64,000 nucleotides of DNA from Myotis daubentonii (GCF_963259705.1 NC_081840.1:3777062-3841061), one strand, 5' to 3'; shown: positions 33,000 through 44,004, counted from the stretch's first letter. The notes: a model not told the origin generated them from the letters alone. Translations and numbers: made by a program.

Positions 33000-33870
33000 T
33001 ACACAATCGGCATCCGTGGCTCGCCTGGGCCAAAGACGCTGCCAATATGGAATCAACCAGGCGGTCTTTGGCAGGTGCGATTTTCTTCTTACAAGCATCA
33101 TCCACATATCCCTGCACTGACAGCGGAGCTCACATGACAAGCACTTCTATTTCCCATAACAGCTTCCCAGAGAAGGTTCTGCCCCTCCGAATGGTGGGTT
33201 TGTGCACACGGACGTGAGGCCACAGCTGATGTTGTGTTGTGACATCCTTCCTCCCTGATGAGGAAAGACAGGATGTTGCTCTAGTTTCTCTGTCACTGGC
33301 GAGTTTCCCCCTCTCCTCCTCCATGGAGATGTATGTCATAACAGAGATCAGCAGCCAGGTAGTCCCTCTCTCTCTCCAGGCAGAAGGTAGAAACGTTGCC
33401 AAGTGCTGACAAGATGTTGGTGCAAAGAAGGCAGGAGATCCCACTCGCCACCTGCCTGCTGGGAACCACCTGGCCTGCTCAGACAGCTGGCAGCCTCATT
33501 CCTGTGGATGGAACAGGTAGCAGCCGTCCGAAGGAAGCATTGCTGGTCCTCAAGTCCTCTCTCAAACTCTTCCCCTCAAAAAGTTGTCACCTGTGACCCA
33601 CCCCTTCTCCCCCCGACTTCTCCTTGACCCTCATTTTCTCTCTCTGCAGCTTTCCCTATCTTCTCTCTCTTGTCTCTGAGAATGGGTCTATTTCCCCCTT
33701 TTTATACCAAGTCTTGCCCTCATGTTTCTGACCCATATTCTCCATTCTTCTTAGGCAACTTGTTTCCTTTGGTTAAGCCCTTTCTCTCTGCCGTAGAGAA
33801 CTTCACCCAACTGGTCATTGAGGGTTTTGCTGGCAACTCTAGTGAGCAGTCACTAACCAACCATCATCCC
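32996..33870. other. unique non-coding sequence
   Basis: No recognised gene. Pyrimidine-rich from 33590 onward. Confidence 0.35.
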
Positions 33871-33879
33871 CTCACCTGC

Positions 33880-34080
33880 CTTTTTCAAGAATCACCTTTT
33901 TGCTCACCATCTTCCTTGACCTTCCGAGTCATTTGTCACTGGACATTCTCCTTCTTCACCTTCTCTATGTCCTTGCCCACTGGGATGTCATCTTCTCCTG
34001 TTTCATGGGCATGTTATTTGCTTATTTTTCTGGCTCTTCTTTCTCTGTCTGCCCCTTAAGTCTGGGTTTTGTGTCAGCTG
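33880..34080. repeat. possible L2 fragment
   Basis: CTTGACCTTCCGAGTCATTTGTCACTGG-type wording (split over 33915-33942) and the CTCTTCTTTCTCTGTCTG run resemble an L2 segment. The match is weak, and strand is not assigned. Confidence 0.35.
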
Positions 34081-34318
34081 AGGAGACATTCACAGGTAAC
34101 TAACAGAATAGCCAACTGACAGTGACTTAGTCTAGGATGAATAAGACGCATCTGAGCAGATGGTGGCCTTGCTTGCTGATCAGTGATGCTATCTTAGATC
34201 CAAAGTTGGTTGGTTTTCATCCTCATGTTTGTCACCTTGTGTTTGAAATACTGCTACCACCCCCCCGCCACCCCAAGCTTCATGTCCTCACACCAGCATC
34301 CAAAATAGGAAGGACATC
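34081..34318. other. unique non-coding sequence
   Basis: No recognised content. Confidence 0.3.
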
Positions 34319-34531
34319 CAGGTAGTCATGGGTACAGGAAGTCATGAGCACAGGTAGTCATGGGCACAGGTAGTCATGAGCACAGGTAGTCATGGACACA
34401 GGTAATCATGGGTACAGGTAGTCATGTATACAGGTAGTCATGAGCACAGGTAGTCATGGGCACAGATAGTCATGAGCACAGATAGTCATGGGCACAGGTA
34501 ATCAGGGGTGCAGGTAGTCATGGAAGGGGCT
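34319..34531. repeat. 16-bp minisatellite, about 13 copies, partial 32-bp dimer order
   Basis: Unit AGGTAGTCATGRGCAC. GGG and GAG forms alternate over part of the array, giving a 32-bp higher-order period there. There are no unique spacers, so this is not a CRISPR array. Confidence 0.95.
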
Positions 34532-35150
34532 CTCTGGCTCCTGCAGCTGGATATGCTCCCCCTGATGTGCCTCTTATGGCACCACGTTCCGAGGTTTGCC
34601 ACCATTGGTACTGGGTTGTGATTTTGTTCAGCGTCTGTCTCCTCTTGTTTAGGTTGAGCTCCGTGAGGCAGGGACCATGGGAGTTTTGTTCACCATTTTA
34701 TTCCCTGAATTAATCCCAGTGTCTGACTGATGGTGGGTTTTCAACCAATGAACAATGGTCAATGGATTGAATGAATGAAATCCATGGGACGCTTCTCCGA
34801 GATGAGCTGCATTCTTGCAGATGGAGAGAAGTTATTCCGGGGACCAGGGTCAGAAAGGACTTTCCCGGTAGAAGAAGCCACAGCTTGGAAGGTTTGGAGG
34901 GAGAGTGCCGGGTGAGTTCAGGGAAGCGCATGCCTCTGATTGGCTAGGAGCACAAGGGGTGGACAGGCAGGCGGTGCTCATTGACCAATGAGCACCCCTG
35001 GGAGGCCAGACAGCATATCTCTGGGAACATCATGTTAGGGAACTCTTTCAAATAAGAGAGAGAGCTGTAGCTGGACCTTCCCCACATGTCCTCATGGGAA
35101 GAGTGGAGGAAAGGAGGAGGTTCCCAGGTAACCCCAGAGGGACAGACCCT
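34532..35150. other. unique non-coding sequence
   Basis: No recognised gene or mobile element. Confidence 0.35.
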
Positions 35151-35260
35151 CCATCATAGGAGGAGAGGGTGTCCCTCACTGTGAGACCTTGGTCAAAGTC
35201 CTGAGCCAGTCCAGGCCTCTGCTGCCCCAGCTGGCAGGTGAAAGGTTGAGCTGGTCCCCT
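35151..35260 (+). repeat. MIR fragment
   Basis: CACTGTGAGACCTTGGTCAA then a CCTGAGCCAGTCCAGGCCTC series, MIR core. Confidence 0.5.
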
Positions 35261-35398
35261 CTGGAGTCCCTGCAGCTTCGCGCACATGCACACGCTATGA
35301 CCCAAAGATAAAAGCCAGCGCGCTGTTTGATGGGCCCACTAACGCCCCCCTCAAGCACTGCCCTCGCGGATAATGGTTCTTTTAGAGCCACTCAGCGC

Positions 35399-35530
35399 TG
35401 TATTGACAGGAATTAAATCAGCCATCAGTGCGGGCAATCAGTGGCTATGGGGCTGTTAAAGGTAATAAAGGCGATGCTCTCAAACCATAGTCAATTATGC
35501 CGTGACATAGCTAGGAGAGGGGACAGCTGC
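35399..35530 (+). promoter_or_regulatory. duplicated putative CNE, copy S2
   Basis: Paralogue of 27236-27366 in the same orientation, about 8.16 kb away. It shares TGTATTGACAG, AATTAAAT, GGGCAATCAGTGGCTAT, AATAAAGGC and a GGAGAGG end. Weak similarity may extend leftwards (GCCAGCG and TAATSRT words). S2 is more GC-rich than S1, having changed several A/T positions to G/C. Confidence 0.65.
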
Positions 35531-35789
35531 CTGTGATCGGGGAGGCAGTGGCCGGGGTGGCCCGCCTCCCACCCGAAGGCATAGGTCCAGCGCTCACCTC
35601 CAGGCTGTCACTCCTAACTGGGACAGGCACTGGGGGGCTCATCTGCCTCTGGGGACACAGCCCTTTGGAGGGATGTTAAAGCCCATGGGGCCTTAGAGCT
35701 ATTGAGTGCAGTGAGGAGTCCTGGGGGAATGGTGGGGCCAGATAAGCCAACAGCTTCCCTCAAACAGGAAGCTGAGGTGTGGCAGGGCG
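35531..35789. other. unique non-coding sequence
   Basis: No recognised content. Confidence 0.3.
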
Positions 35790-35950
35790 ATGCATAGGCA
35801 TGGAGCCCAGACTCCTGTGTTGGACCTTCTGCTCTGCTCCCGGCTTGCTGTGGGACTCAGGGCAAGGCCGGTCACCTCTCTGTCCCTCAGGCTTCTCATC
35901 TCTCCAGTAAGCGTAATGGGAGAGGGGTCGCTAAGGTGCTTTGACAATTT
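35790..35950 (+). repeat. MIR fragment
   Basis: GAGCCCAGACTCCTGTGTTG, GCTTGCTGTGGGACTCAGGG, CTCTGTCCCTCAGGCTTCTC and AGTAAGCGTAATGGG follow the MIR order along its length. Confidence 0.75.
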
Positions 35951-36212
35951 TGAGATTCCTTTTGCCTGGTGCCTGGCTGAGTGGGGCTCAGGAAATGTTA
36001 ATTTCCTTCCCATGACGAGGGGCAGAGCTGGGCGAGGATAAGGAGCCCAGTGCAATGTCTATCTTCTCGCACCGGTTCTGGACCAGAGGCCTGGGCCCCT
36101 CCGCACAGTGCTAGGGAACAGCCACCTTTCCTACATGTCGGGGGAGGCAGTGGTGGGAAGGAGAAATGTAGCTAGGCGGACAGACGCCTCAACTCTGCTC
36201 CTAAGTGTGTGG
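35951..36212. other. unique non-coding sequence
   Basis: No recognised content. Confidence 0.3.
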
Positions 36213-36214
36213 CA

Positions 36215-36290
36215 GACAAGCAAAAGGACTTCTCTGACCCTCTGTTTTCTCCTCTAGAAAAGCAGTTGTAGTGAGAATTAAATGAGACCA
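36215..36290 (+). repeat. MIR fragment
   Basis: CTGACCCTCTGTTTTCTCC and GTGAGAATTAAATGAGACC are MIR core and 3' core words. Confidence 0.6.
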
Positions 36291-37109
36291 TACAGCCAGT
36301 CCTGCTTCAATGCTTGTTTTGAAAGCGCCAGTTTGCCCAACATGACCCAGCTAACAGGAAAGGAGCAGCTGGGCACAGCGTGGTCTTGCTGTTCGCATAC
36401 ACACCCTTCATCCCTGGGGCACAGCTGGCAAGCGCTAGCGGAAAGTAGACTAAAACCAGGACCCAGCTGGACAGAGCTGTGTAGAACCACACAGCCCTGC
36501 TCCCCCCAGACATCTACCTGCTCCCAGTTCCCATGTATATTCTGGGTCACCCCCACCCACATCTAAGTTTAGGACCGATTCCTGATGAGCCCTCTTTCCC
36601 CACTCATGGCCCCTCAGAAGCTACATTCCTGCCACCACCTCCACAAGCACACTCCTGCTGCCACTGCGTTTGCTGCCCTGGTGGGACACTTGGTCCTGTC
36701 CTGAGACAGCTAGCCTGTGCTGAGGTCCTTGATATCTGGGGCTATCCAAAGCACCCATGGAGGCATTCCGTGTCCATTCCCCAAAGGCCTTTCAAATGTA
36801 AATCCTGCTCTCTGGCAAGATTCAAACCCCAGCCCACCTACCTAACACCACAGGCCCTGACCAGCCAGGCTACGAGGCAGGAAGGGTTAGTATTGGCAAT
36901 ACAGACACGTCGCAATTACTGGACCAAGAAAACATGATGGTATCTTTTATGTGCTCATCCTGTAAACAATAGATGAAGATGAAATGGGCCGTTTGAACCC
37001 AGGGGCGTTTCCTAAGCACGAGCATTGTGGGCAGACCAACCGTCCAGGACCTCTTGGTGGGGGCTGAGTGTCTCCGTGGACGTTCTGAGGGGACCAGATG
37101 TCCCACAAG
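36291..37109. other. unique non-coding sequence
   Basis: Frames open on both strands at 36278-36566 are near mirror images and match no family. A diverged MIR may lie at about 36810-36870. Confidence 0.35.
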
Positions 37110-37200
37110 GTTGTAGCGGCTCTGCTAAGTCTTCGTTTCCCCAGGTGTCACCTGAGGATAATGACCGCTATGAGGGTGACATGGAGTGAAATGCAGGCAT
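37110..37200 (+). repeat. MIR fragment
   Basis: AAGTCTTCGTTTCCCCAGG and GAGGATAATGACCGCTATG, MIR core. Confidence 0.5.
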
Positions 37201-37479
37201 CGCCCCTGGTGCGGGGTCGAGCGAGCAGTCAGTCCTCCACGGGCAGGAAATCGCCGAGATGCTGCCCTTGCTGTGGGAGTTTCACACGGTGCCCTGTCAA
37301 AGCCTTATCCCAATCTTTGCCCTCAAGACCCGGGTAAGACCTAGCCTTTAGCGGAGGGTGAAAGGTTTGTTGGATGGAATTACCCATGGATGGGCTCAGC
37401 GCTTCTCCCCAGGCCTCGTTCAAGGCCGCTGACCATTCTTTCCAAGAAACGAGCTTGGGTTGGTAGCTTCCTTTGTCAA
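37201..37479. other. unique non-coding sequence
   Basis: No recognised content. Confidence 0.3.
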
Positions 37480-37900
37480 TGGCTACTAACAACAGTTGAA
37501 AATATCTGTTCGGTATATATATATATATTTTTTGTGCTGCCAGTTCTTAGTCATCTTTTAATTAAAAGTACTTTTTTATTGAATGTTAAACTGTCAAGAT
37601 TGTCTTTGTGTGAAGAGTGGGGAGGTTGCCATGGAGAGGTTCATGTTGCTATGTGACTCTCGTGTCAGAACCGGAATCAAAATGGTAATGGTCATGTCAA
37701 TTCCCATAAAAAAAAGGCTCCTCAACAGCTTCATTAAAGAGGGGAACTTTTATTTCTTCCTTTCTTGTCATTGTGCCAAGGATAACAGAAGGGGAAATAT
37801 TGAATTCTGTAAAGAGGCAGACAATGGGGCCAGCTGCCTGTGCTGCCGATGGCGAGAAAGTTCAGATCAATTTGTGGGGGGCGTTGTGGATGGTCCCCTT
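37480..37900. promoter_or_regulatory. CNE candidate
   Basis: About 420 bp with no recognisable mobile element apart from a (TA)n tract at 37513-37530. It has the perfect 14-bp palindrome CTTTTAATTAAAAG at 37555-37568 and TAAT/CATTAAAG words. Enhancer-like texture. Confidence 0.4.
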
Positions 37901-38989
37901 CCTCCGGATTGGCTGCTCGGTGGGAGGGCTTTTCTTCCTTTTTTCTTTCTTTTTTTTTAAAAATTTCTTCCTGTTGGAATCTGTGGCCCATGTGGCTTTA
38001 ACCCAACATCCCAGATGGTTTAGGGACAGTGCCCTTCAGCCCTCCCTGTCGGATTCTTCGTGCCAAGCAAGGTCCAAGGTCTAGCTCGGTGCCAGCAGCT
38101 CACAAAATAGCATAGACTCACCCTGAGTGGTTCCAGGGGGCTCAGCTCAGGGCAGTCTGAGTATATCGACCCCGGTGGCACCTGAACCTCGATTCTGCGT
38201 GTGCCGGGCACAGACAAAGCCATAGTTGTGTCCCTGAGCCTTGGCTCCAGCCCAGATCCTGGGCACCCCGGTCATTCTCCAGCCAGGGCCCCTTCCCCCA
38301 GCTCCTCGGCCTCCAGGAACGCCGCTCCTGCTCCTATACACGGACCCAGGGTTTTTTTGGGGTTTTTAATTTTCCTTCAAGACCCAGGGTTAGTCTTTAC
38401 TCCTTGCAGCCTCGCCCAGTGGCCGAGTGCACCGACTGCAGACACCACAGCTGACCGCCTCCAAGGCTGCCGACCAGCTGAGCGGTGTGGGCAGTGTCGA
38501 TGACCTCGGTGGCTCTGAGTCCCCGGGGAGTTGGAGGGTGGCCGTCCCCTTCCCCAGGCCGGTCTGCAGGCTGTCATGGCTGCAGTCGCTTTCTGACCCG
38601 CTCAGCGTTGGCTGTCGCTGTGCGGCCGGGTGCTGGCGGTTTAGTGGCACGGACCGGAGGCTAGGCCAGCGGCCACTGGTGTCCGGGTGCTGATGGCATG
38701 ACTTGTCCAAATACTGTCTTCGGAGAGGCCCTGCCTTCTTCTGAAGAGGATTCTGCTCCAAGTTAAGTTCTCGGATGCCGGTGCCTCCTGGTCCGTCTGG
38801 CGGGCTACGGTCTCCTTTGCGGAGCGGTGTGTGAGCGTTTTGGCGCCGGCCGTCTGCATGTCCAGCCCAGACCTGGATCTCGTGTGCCACCCGGTGAGCG
38901 AGCGGGAGGAGAGGTGGAGGCACGGATGGTGCTCGGGCCTGGCAGGAAGCACGTCACCCCTCGGAGTGTGTGCACCCGAGGATGCTGAC
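37901..38989. other. GC-rich unique sequence
   Basis: Over 1 kb of GC-rich DNA in which long frames are open on both strands (for example 38390-38923 minus and 38427-38693 plus). This is a composition effect; no domain is visible. Confidence 0.4.
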
Positions 38990-39370
38990 GTCCCATCCCC
39001 TGTACCTGTGAACCTGACCTTGTTTGGGAGAAGGGTCTTTGCAGATGATGTAGTTGAGGTGAGCCCAGCAAGGTGGGCCCTGGCCCAGGCTGCCTGGTGT
39101 GCCCGTGAAGATGTGCACACAGAGACACACCCACACCCAGGAGAAAGCCAGGTGAGATGGAGACGGAGCTCAGGTGGTGCGTCTGAAAGCGAAGGGACAG
39201 TAGATCGCCCGCTGCAGGAGCTGGGCCACCCGGACTGGGTCCCCCTCCTGCCCTCGGAGGGAACCACCTGTGGACGCCTGGTTCGCAGCCTCTGGCCTCC
39301 GGGTTTCTGTGGTCTGAGCCGCTCCGTTTGTGGTACTTGGTTACAGCAGCCCTGGGAGCCCAATGCAGGA
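38990..39370 (+). mobile_element. MLT1-like LTR remnant
   Basis: CTGTGAACCTGACCTTGTTTG, GGGTCTTTGCAGATGATGT (split words), CAGCCTCTGGCCTCCGGG and GTGGTACTTGGTTACAGCAG match MLT1 in order. It lies inside the largest open frames of the window (275 and 239 codons), which are therefore not genes. Confidence 0.75.
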
Positions 39371-40369
39371 GGTAAGACAAGGCCCAGCACACCCCGAGGC
39401 CATGTGGCAGGTGTTAAATACCACGTGGGGTCAAGCGTTCTGATAGCAAATGAGAGAAATGATGGCACCCAGGAGGGCTCCCTGGAGGAGGTGGCACGGG
39501 GTGGGTTTCAGAAGACTGGTACCATTGGGATCTATAGAGATAAGTGTTGAGTTGAGCAGGAAGAGGCAGGACCCTGAGAGAGACATAGGCCCTTTTGACT
39601 CGTTTTCCTGATAGCATTGCCTTTTTCTGAATTTATCTGTCGAATTAGGTGATGAAATCTCGTATAAAAGAAAGCACCCCATTTCCGCCTTGGAATTCCC
39701 TGATACAAGTGAGCTCGGTCTTCCCGTGGGAGGAGTGGGTTGAAAAAGCGCCCTGTCCAAGGAGAAGCTGAGAGCGTGAGCACATATTCCGGGGCCAGAA
39801 GCTGGGAGTGGTCGGTCCCTGTAGGAATGCCACCCTGGCTGGCATGGCTGGCGCTCAGCCCTGATGGGGTGGGGCAGGGGGTCCTCTGCTAAGCATGTCA
39901 CTGGCATGCATTCACCAGGGACTAGGGCATCCTAGGCCGTCCATTCCAGGACAGAGGTTTCTGAAGAGAACTCTCAATGACTGCTTGTTGGGAATCACTG
40001 CGTGTTAAACCGGCTGTGCCGGGCGGTGTGAGGGCTCAGGCGTCCTCCTCACAACACCCAAGCCCAGCGTCGATGTTGCCTCGCTGATTGTGAGAGAAGG
40101 GCCGACTAATGTAAGAGGCCAGTGGCTGGGGGGCGGGTGTGGGCTCCCCAGGTCTCTGTATTGTCCCTGCAACTTCTCTCTGACCCTCCTGTTCTAAAAG
40201 GAAAAGCTCACCAGCAAGCCGGAGGGACACAGATTTACCCCCCACCCCCACTTCTCACCTGCACCCAGGCTCACCTGAGCCCCATCCTTTCGGGCCTTGG
40301 TTGGTGATTTCCGATTCACTCGGGGAATTCTTCTGTCCTTGGCTCTGTTGCTGATGTTTTGCAGACTGT
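39371..40369. other. unique non-coding sequence
   Basis: No recognised gene or mobile element. Confidence 0.35.
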
Positions 40370-40670
40370 ACATGTGTGTTGGTGGCGTGTCTGTATGTTA
40401 TGGGGCTGTGTTTACTGTGTATGTCCGTCTGCACCCATTTCTGGGTGCCGGACAGTGTGCAGGTACACGTGGACATGGTGTGTGAGTGCTGGGGGTGAGA
40501 GCCTGGTCTTGCATGTGTTTGCTCACAAGATGTGTGTGTGTGCCCTGCATGTGTGTGCAGGGTGAGTGGGGCGTGTAGCATGTTGGAAACATGTGTGTTT
40601 GGATCTAACCGGGAAGTGTGGGGTACATGTGTGTTTGTGTTAGGGGTGTGGGGGGCCCGTGTGTGTTAGC
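40370..40670. repeat. GT-rich low-complexity region
   Basis: Diffuse GTGTGT/GTGTTGG sequence over 300 bp, without a perfect unit. Confidence 0.6.
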
Positions 40671-40697
40671 AGACATTAGCTGGTCTTTACCTTAGCT

Positions 40698-40906
40698 CAG
40701 TGGTTGGCAAACTGCGGCTCGCGAGCCACATGCGGCTCTTTGGCCCCTTGAGTGTGGCTCTTCCACAAAATACCACGTGCGGGCGCATATACAGTGCGAT
40801 TGAAACTTCGTGGCCCATGCGCAGAAGTCGGTATTTTGTGGAAGAGCCACACTCGAGGGGCCAAAGAGCCGCATGTGGCTCGCGAGCCGCAGTTTGCCGA
40901 CCACTG
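40698..40906. mobile_element. fold-back hAT element with 77-bp inverted repeats
   Basis: Both ends are CAGTGGTYGGCAAACTGCGG in inverted form. The arms, 40698-40774 and 40830-40906, match at 75 of 77 positions, and in plus-strand RNA both differences would be U-G wobbles. The loop is about 55 bases. Flanks CCTTAGCT and CCTCAGAT are a worn 8-bp target duplication. Related to the copy at 49154. Confidence 0.92.
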
Positions 40907-41507
40907 CCTCAGATCGTGCCCTTCAGAGAATCCCATTCCCAGTTTCTAAAATCTTTAACCTTCACCCAAACCAAAAGCGACACCTTCACCTTCCTCCCTC
41001 CTGTCACCGTGCTGGCGGCCACAGCCCCTCTCCCGTCTCCTGCCCAGGACGCCAGCCCAGCCTCAAGCAGGGCAGGGGAGAGGAAAGGGAAAGCGCCTCC
41101 CTGGAGACCAAAATACCTCTCTGTGGAGCATGATTACCCTGCGCGGCCCCTTCCCGCTGGGATGATGCCACACGCCCTACAACATGCATTTAAACCTTCA
41201 ACTTCTCAGAGACACTCCACGTAGGTGGGAGAGGTTGGATTAAAATTGCAGTGCGTCAGGTTCAACTTCACCTACTCAGAAAAAGACCAGACCGGGTGCT
41301 GGACGTTTTCCCTGGCTTCCCAGAGAGGAAACTGGGCCACAGCAATTAGCCAGGGCCCGCGGCCTCCCCGGCTCCCCCAGCGGCCTCCTGCTACCTGTCT
41401 TCATGGAGATGTTGACATTAACATGAATGATACCTGTGCCAGCGTGGAGGGCTTCCTCCCTCTCTCTCTTCCTCATCTGCCCCTCCCTGCCTTCTCTTCC
41501 CTTCCCT
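40907..41507. other. unique non-coding sequence
   Basis: No recognised content. A frame from 40700 to 41224 starts inside the transposon and is not a gene. Confidence 0.35.
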
Positions 41508-41737
41508 TCTTTTATATATATTTATTTATATATTTATTGATCTCAGAGAGGAAGGGAGAGGGAGAGAGAGAAATAGAAACATCAATGATGAGAGAGAATC
41601 ATGGATCGGCTGCCTCCTGCACGCCCCACACAGGGGATCGAGCCCGCAACCCAGGCATGTGCCATGACCCGGAATTGAACCATGACCTCCTGGTTCATAG
41701 GTGGATGCTCACGCACTGAGCCACCGTGGCTGGGCTT
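41508..41737 (-). mobile_element. Ves SINE
   Basis: Tail (TATATATTTATTTATATATT), GAGAGGAAGGGAGAGGGAG, ATAGAAACATCAATGATGAG, GGGGATCGAGCCCGCAACCC, GACCTCCTGGTTCATAGG and CTGAGCCACCGTGGCTGGGC on the plus strand, so the element reads on the minus strand. Confidence 0.94.
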
Positions 41738-42224
41738 CGCTGCTGTTTTAATATTCTTTCTTTAAGCCTAAAGGAAGGGCGAGGAGGAGAGAGAAGAAAA
41801 GCACTGCTGAGTGAGGGTCTGCACCTCTGTGTGGGGTAGGGGAGCCCTCCTCCAGGCCAGCAGCCTTTATCTCATGGAGGCGGATGTGGGTGGGAGCCTC
41901 CTGCAACCTCAGGGCTGCAGTGCCGCCTCCTCCAGGCAGCCTTCCTGAGAGCCTCTCCCTCGGGAAGCCTCTCCGGTTTCCCTGTGTGATGTGATGGGGG
42001 AGCACACTCTCTCCTATGTGCCATTGTAGTTATTTAGAGCACACCCTTTTCCTCTGCTCCGGCCTGAGAGCTCTGGGGGGGGAGGAGGGACAGGCAGAGA
42101 CCGCTACCTGCTCAGGGAGGTGCCCGTGGGTTTCCTTTGTACCATTGGCCGCCATCTGTAGGTGAACCTTTATTTCTTTACTTATCATCAGTGTCCTGAG
42201 CCCTGGAGTGGGCGGCCCTCAGTC
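41738..42224. other. unique non-coding sequence
   Basis: No recognised content. Confidence 0.3.
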
Positions 42225-42300
42225 CGGATGCTCACTGTTAAGCGCCTAGAACTGGCCCAGCACATAGTAGGTGGTCAAGAATTATTACCGACATGAATGG
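42225..42300 (+). repeat. MIR 3' end
   Basis: TTAAGCGCCTAGAACTGGCC and CAGCACATAGTAGGTGGTCA, nearly the consensus MIR end. Confidence 0.75.
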
Positions 42301-42584
42301 GTGCATCCATGCCACCAACAGGAGTCCTAATCCTGGGATGCTCCTTCAGACCAGACCTCTTGCATTTTTCTTTGAATAAGAAGAGAGAGAGAAAAAAATT
42401 ATGCTGAATCTTTCTCAGAATTCTAATGTCTGGGAAATTCAAAAACAAGCAACAAACAAAATGAAACAATTGAACAAAAACCTCCCCAAACCCTGGTGAT
42501 CCCTCGCAGTACAGCCAACATGGGGCCTTTGAAATCCCGCTCCGGGGACGCGTGCTGCGGGGAAGGGCGCAGGAGAAGTAGCAG
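42301..42584. other. unique non-coding sequence
   Basis: No recognised content. Confidence 0.3.
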
Positions 42585-42835
42585 ATTTCTTGGTTTTATT
42601 TTTATATACCAACTTGCTGGTTAACAGTGGGAGCAATCAATAAACGTTAATAGGAGCCTATTACTTCAGGGTTGCAGTAAACTGAAGAATAAAGAATAAT
42701 AGCTTTTCCACCTTTTATCAGTCTGGGGAGCTCATTTCCTATGCACGGAAAATGCATGACGGTAATTTTTATAACCATGGAGTCCAGGCCTCTCTGAAGC
42801 TTTTCCAGGAAATAAGTAATGTGCAAAGAATCCAA
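42585..42835. promoter_or_regulatory. CNE candidate
   Basis: Repeat-free A/T-rich block with GCAATCAATAAACGTTAATAGG-type words (split over 42632-42653), AGAATAAAGAATAATAGC and GACGGTAATTTTTATAACC. Confidence 0.3.
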
Positions 42836-42916
42836 CCCGAATGTGTGGGACCAGGACCGAGGCTGCAGTGAGGGAGGGCAGCCCGGCCAGTTCTATCGAG
42901 AATCGGATGCTTGTGC

Positions 42917-43038
42917 GCTGACTGGTGCGGCTCCATTGGCTGGGTGTCGTGCACCAAAAGGTTGCCAGTTTGATTCTGGGCCAGGACACAGGCCCGGGTT
43001 GTGGGCCCAATTCCCAGTAGGGGGTGTGCAGGAGGCAG

Positions 43039-43101
<63 letters not shown>

Positions 43102-43352
43102 AAAATCAATAAAAACATCTTTTACTTAAGGAAGAATTGGATAGTGTGTCACCCTGCAGACTGAAGGGTTCTGGGTTTTATTCCAGTAAAGGGCATGTGC
43201 TGGGTTGTGGGCTCGATCCCCAGTAGGGGGCGTGCAGGAGGCGGCTGATCAATGATTCTCTCTCATCATTGATGTTTCTATTTCTCTCTCCCTCTCCCTT
43301 CCTCTGAAATCAATAAAAAAATATTTTTAAAACATTATTTAAAAAAAGAGGA
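42917..43352 (+). mobile_element. two head-to-tail Ves SINEs sharing one target duplication
   Basis: First copy 42918-43128 is complete from CTGACTGGTGCGGCTCC to the A-rich tail, with a long (TC)n (43043-43100). The second, about 43135-43352, begins inside the head at GGATAGTGTGTCACCCTGC and ends in CTGAAATCAATAAAAAAATA. The outer flanks AGAATCGGATGCTTGTG (42899) and AGAATCAGATGTTTATG (43353) duplicate each other across the whole pair. Confidence 0.88.
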
Positions 43353-43370
43353 AGAATCAGATGTTTATGT

Positions 43371-43640
43371 TTAAAATGCTGCTGGGCTCTAAACGGGCCC
43401 TAGACCCCCACTGCCGACTCTGCAGACTGTTCACGCCCGTCGGCATCACTCAGACTGCAGACGGATATGCTACAGCTTTAAGAATACAATCTTTAACCTC
43501 TTCGGAAGGTTGAGCGATGTGTTATGAAGCTATTACTGTGCGCGGCTCAGACTCGGTGCACCACCCAGCGCCCCATTAATCCTAATTTAACCTGCATCTG
43601 CTCGCAGTTTGGGAGAGAAAATAGGCCAGGAGCCGAAGAC
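43371..43640. promoter_or_regulatory. CNE candidate
   Basis: Contains TACAGCTTTAAGAATACAAT, GAAGCTATTACTGTGCGCGG and CCCCATTAATCCTAATTTAA. No repeat recognised. Confidence 0.35.
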
Positions 43641-44004
43641 ACAGCCTGTGCGCACGCCGTGGCTCTGCGTCCACGTCGAGGGACCTCGGCGACCACTGGG
43701 CCGCCCCCCTCCGCGCCCGCAGGACTGGTCTGGGGACCCCTGCACGTTTTATTCCTCTTGCCTTTTGCCCCCGCCACACGGACCTCCCCTGGCCAGCTCT
43801 CCACTCCGCTGGGCGCCATCACGCCGCACTGCACACCGTGCCCCCGTTCCCCCGGGGACGGCAGTGGCCCGCAGGGGACGGTCAGGGGCCAGGGCGGATG
43901 TCTACGGTACCCCGCTTGCTCCGGGGTCTCCACCGCCTTCTCCGTGTTTTCTCTTGAGAAAAACACTTGCTGGCCGGGGCAGGTTCCCAAGCTCGCCTGG
44001 TTCT
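43641..44004. other. GC- and CpG-rich unique sequence
   Basis: Raised CpG between two A/T-rich CNE-like blocks, with frames open on both strands (162 and 147 codons) that match nothing. It could be a small CpG-island-like element, but no transcript can be supported. Confidence 0.35.

Noticed and set aside
34319..34531. CRISPR-like array
   Set aside because: Units are contiguous without unique spacers, in vertebrate DNA. It is a minisatellite.
38641..39550. Largest open frames (275 codons minus, 239 codons plus)
   Set aside because: They overlap on opposite strands in GC-rich DNA and run through an MLT1-like LTR. No domain, signal or splice pattern is visible.
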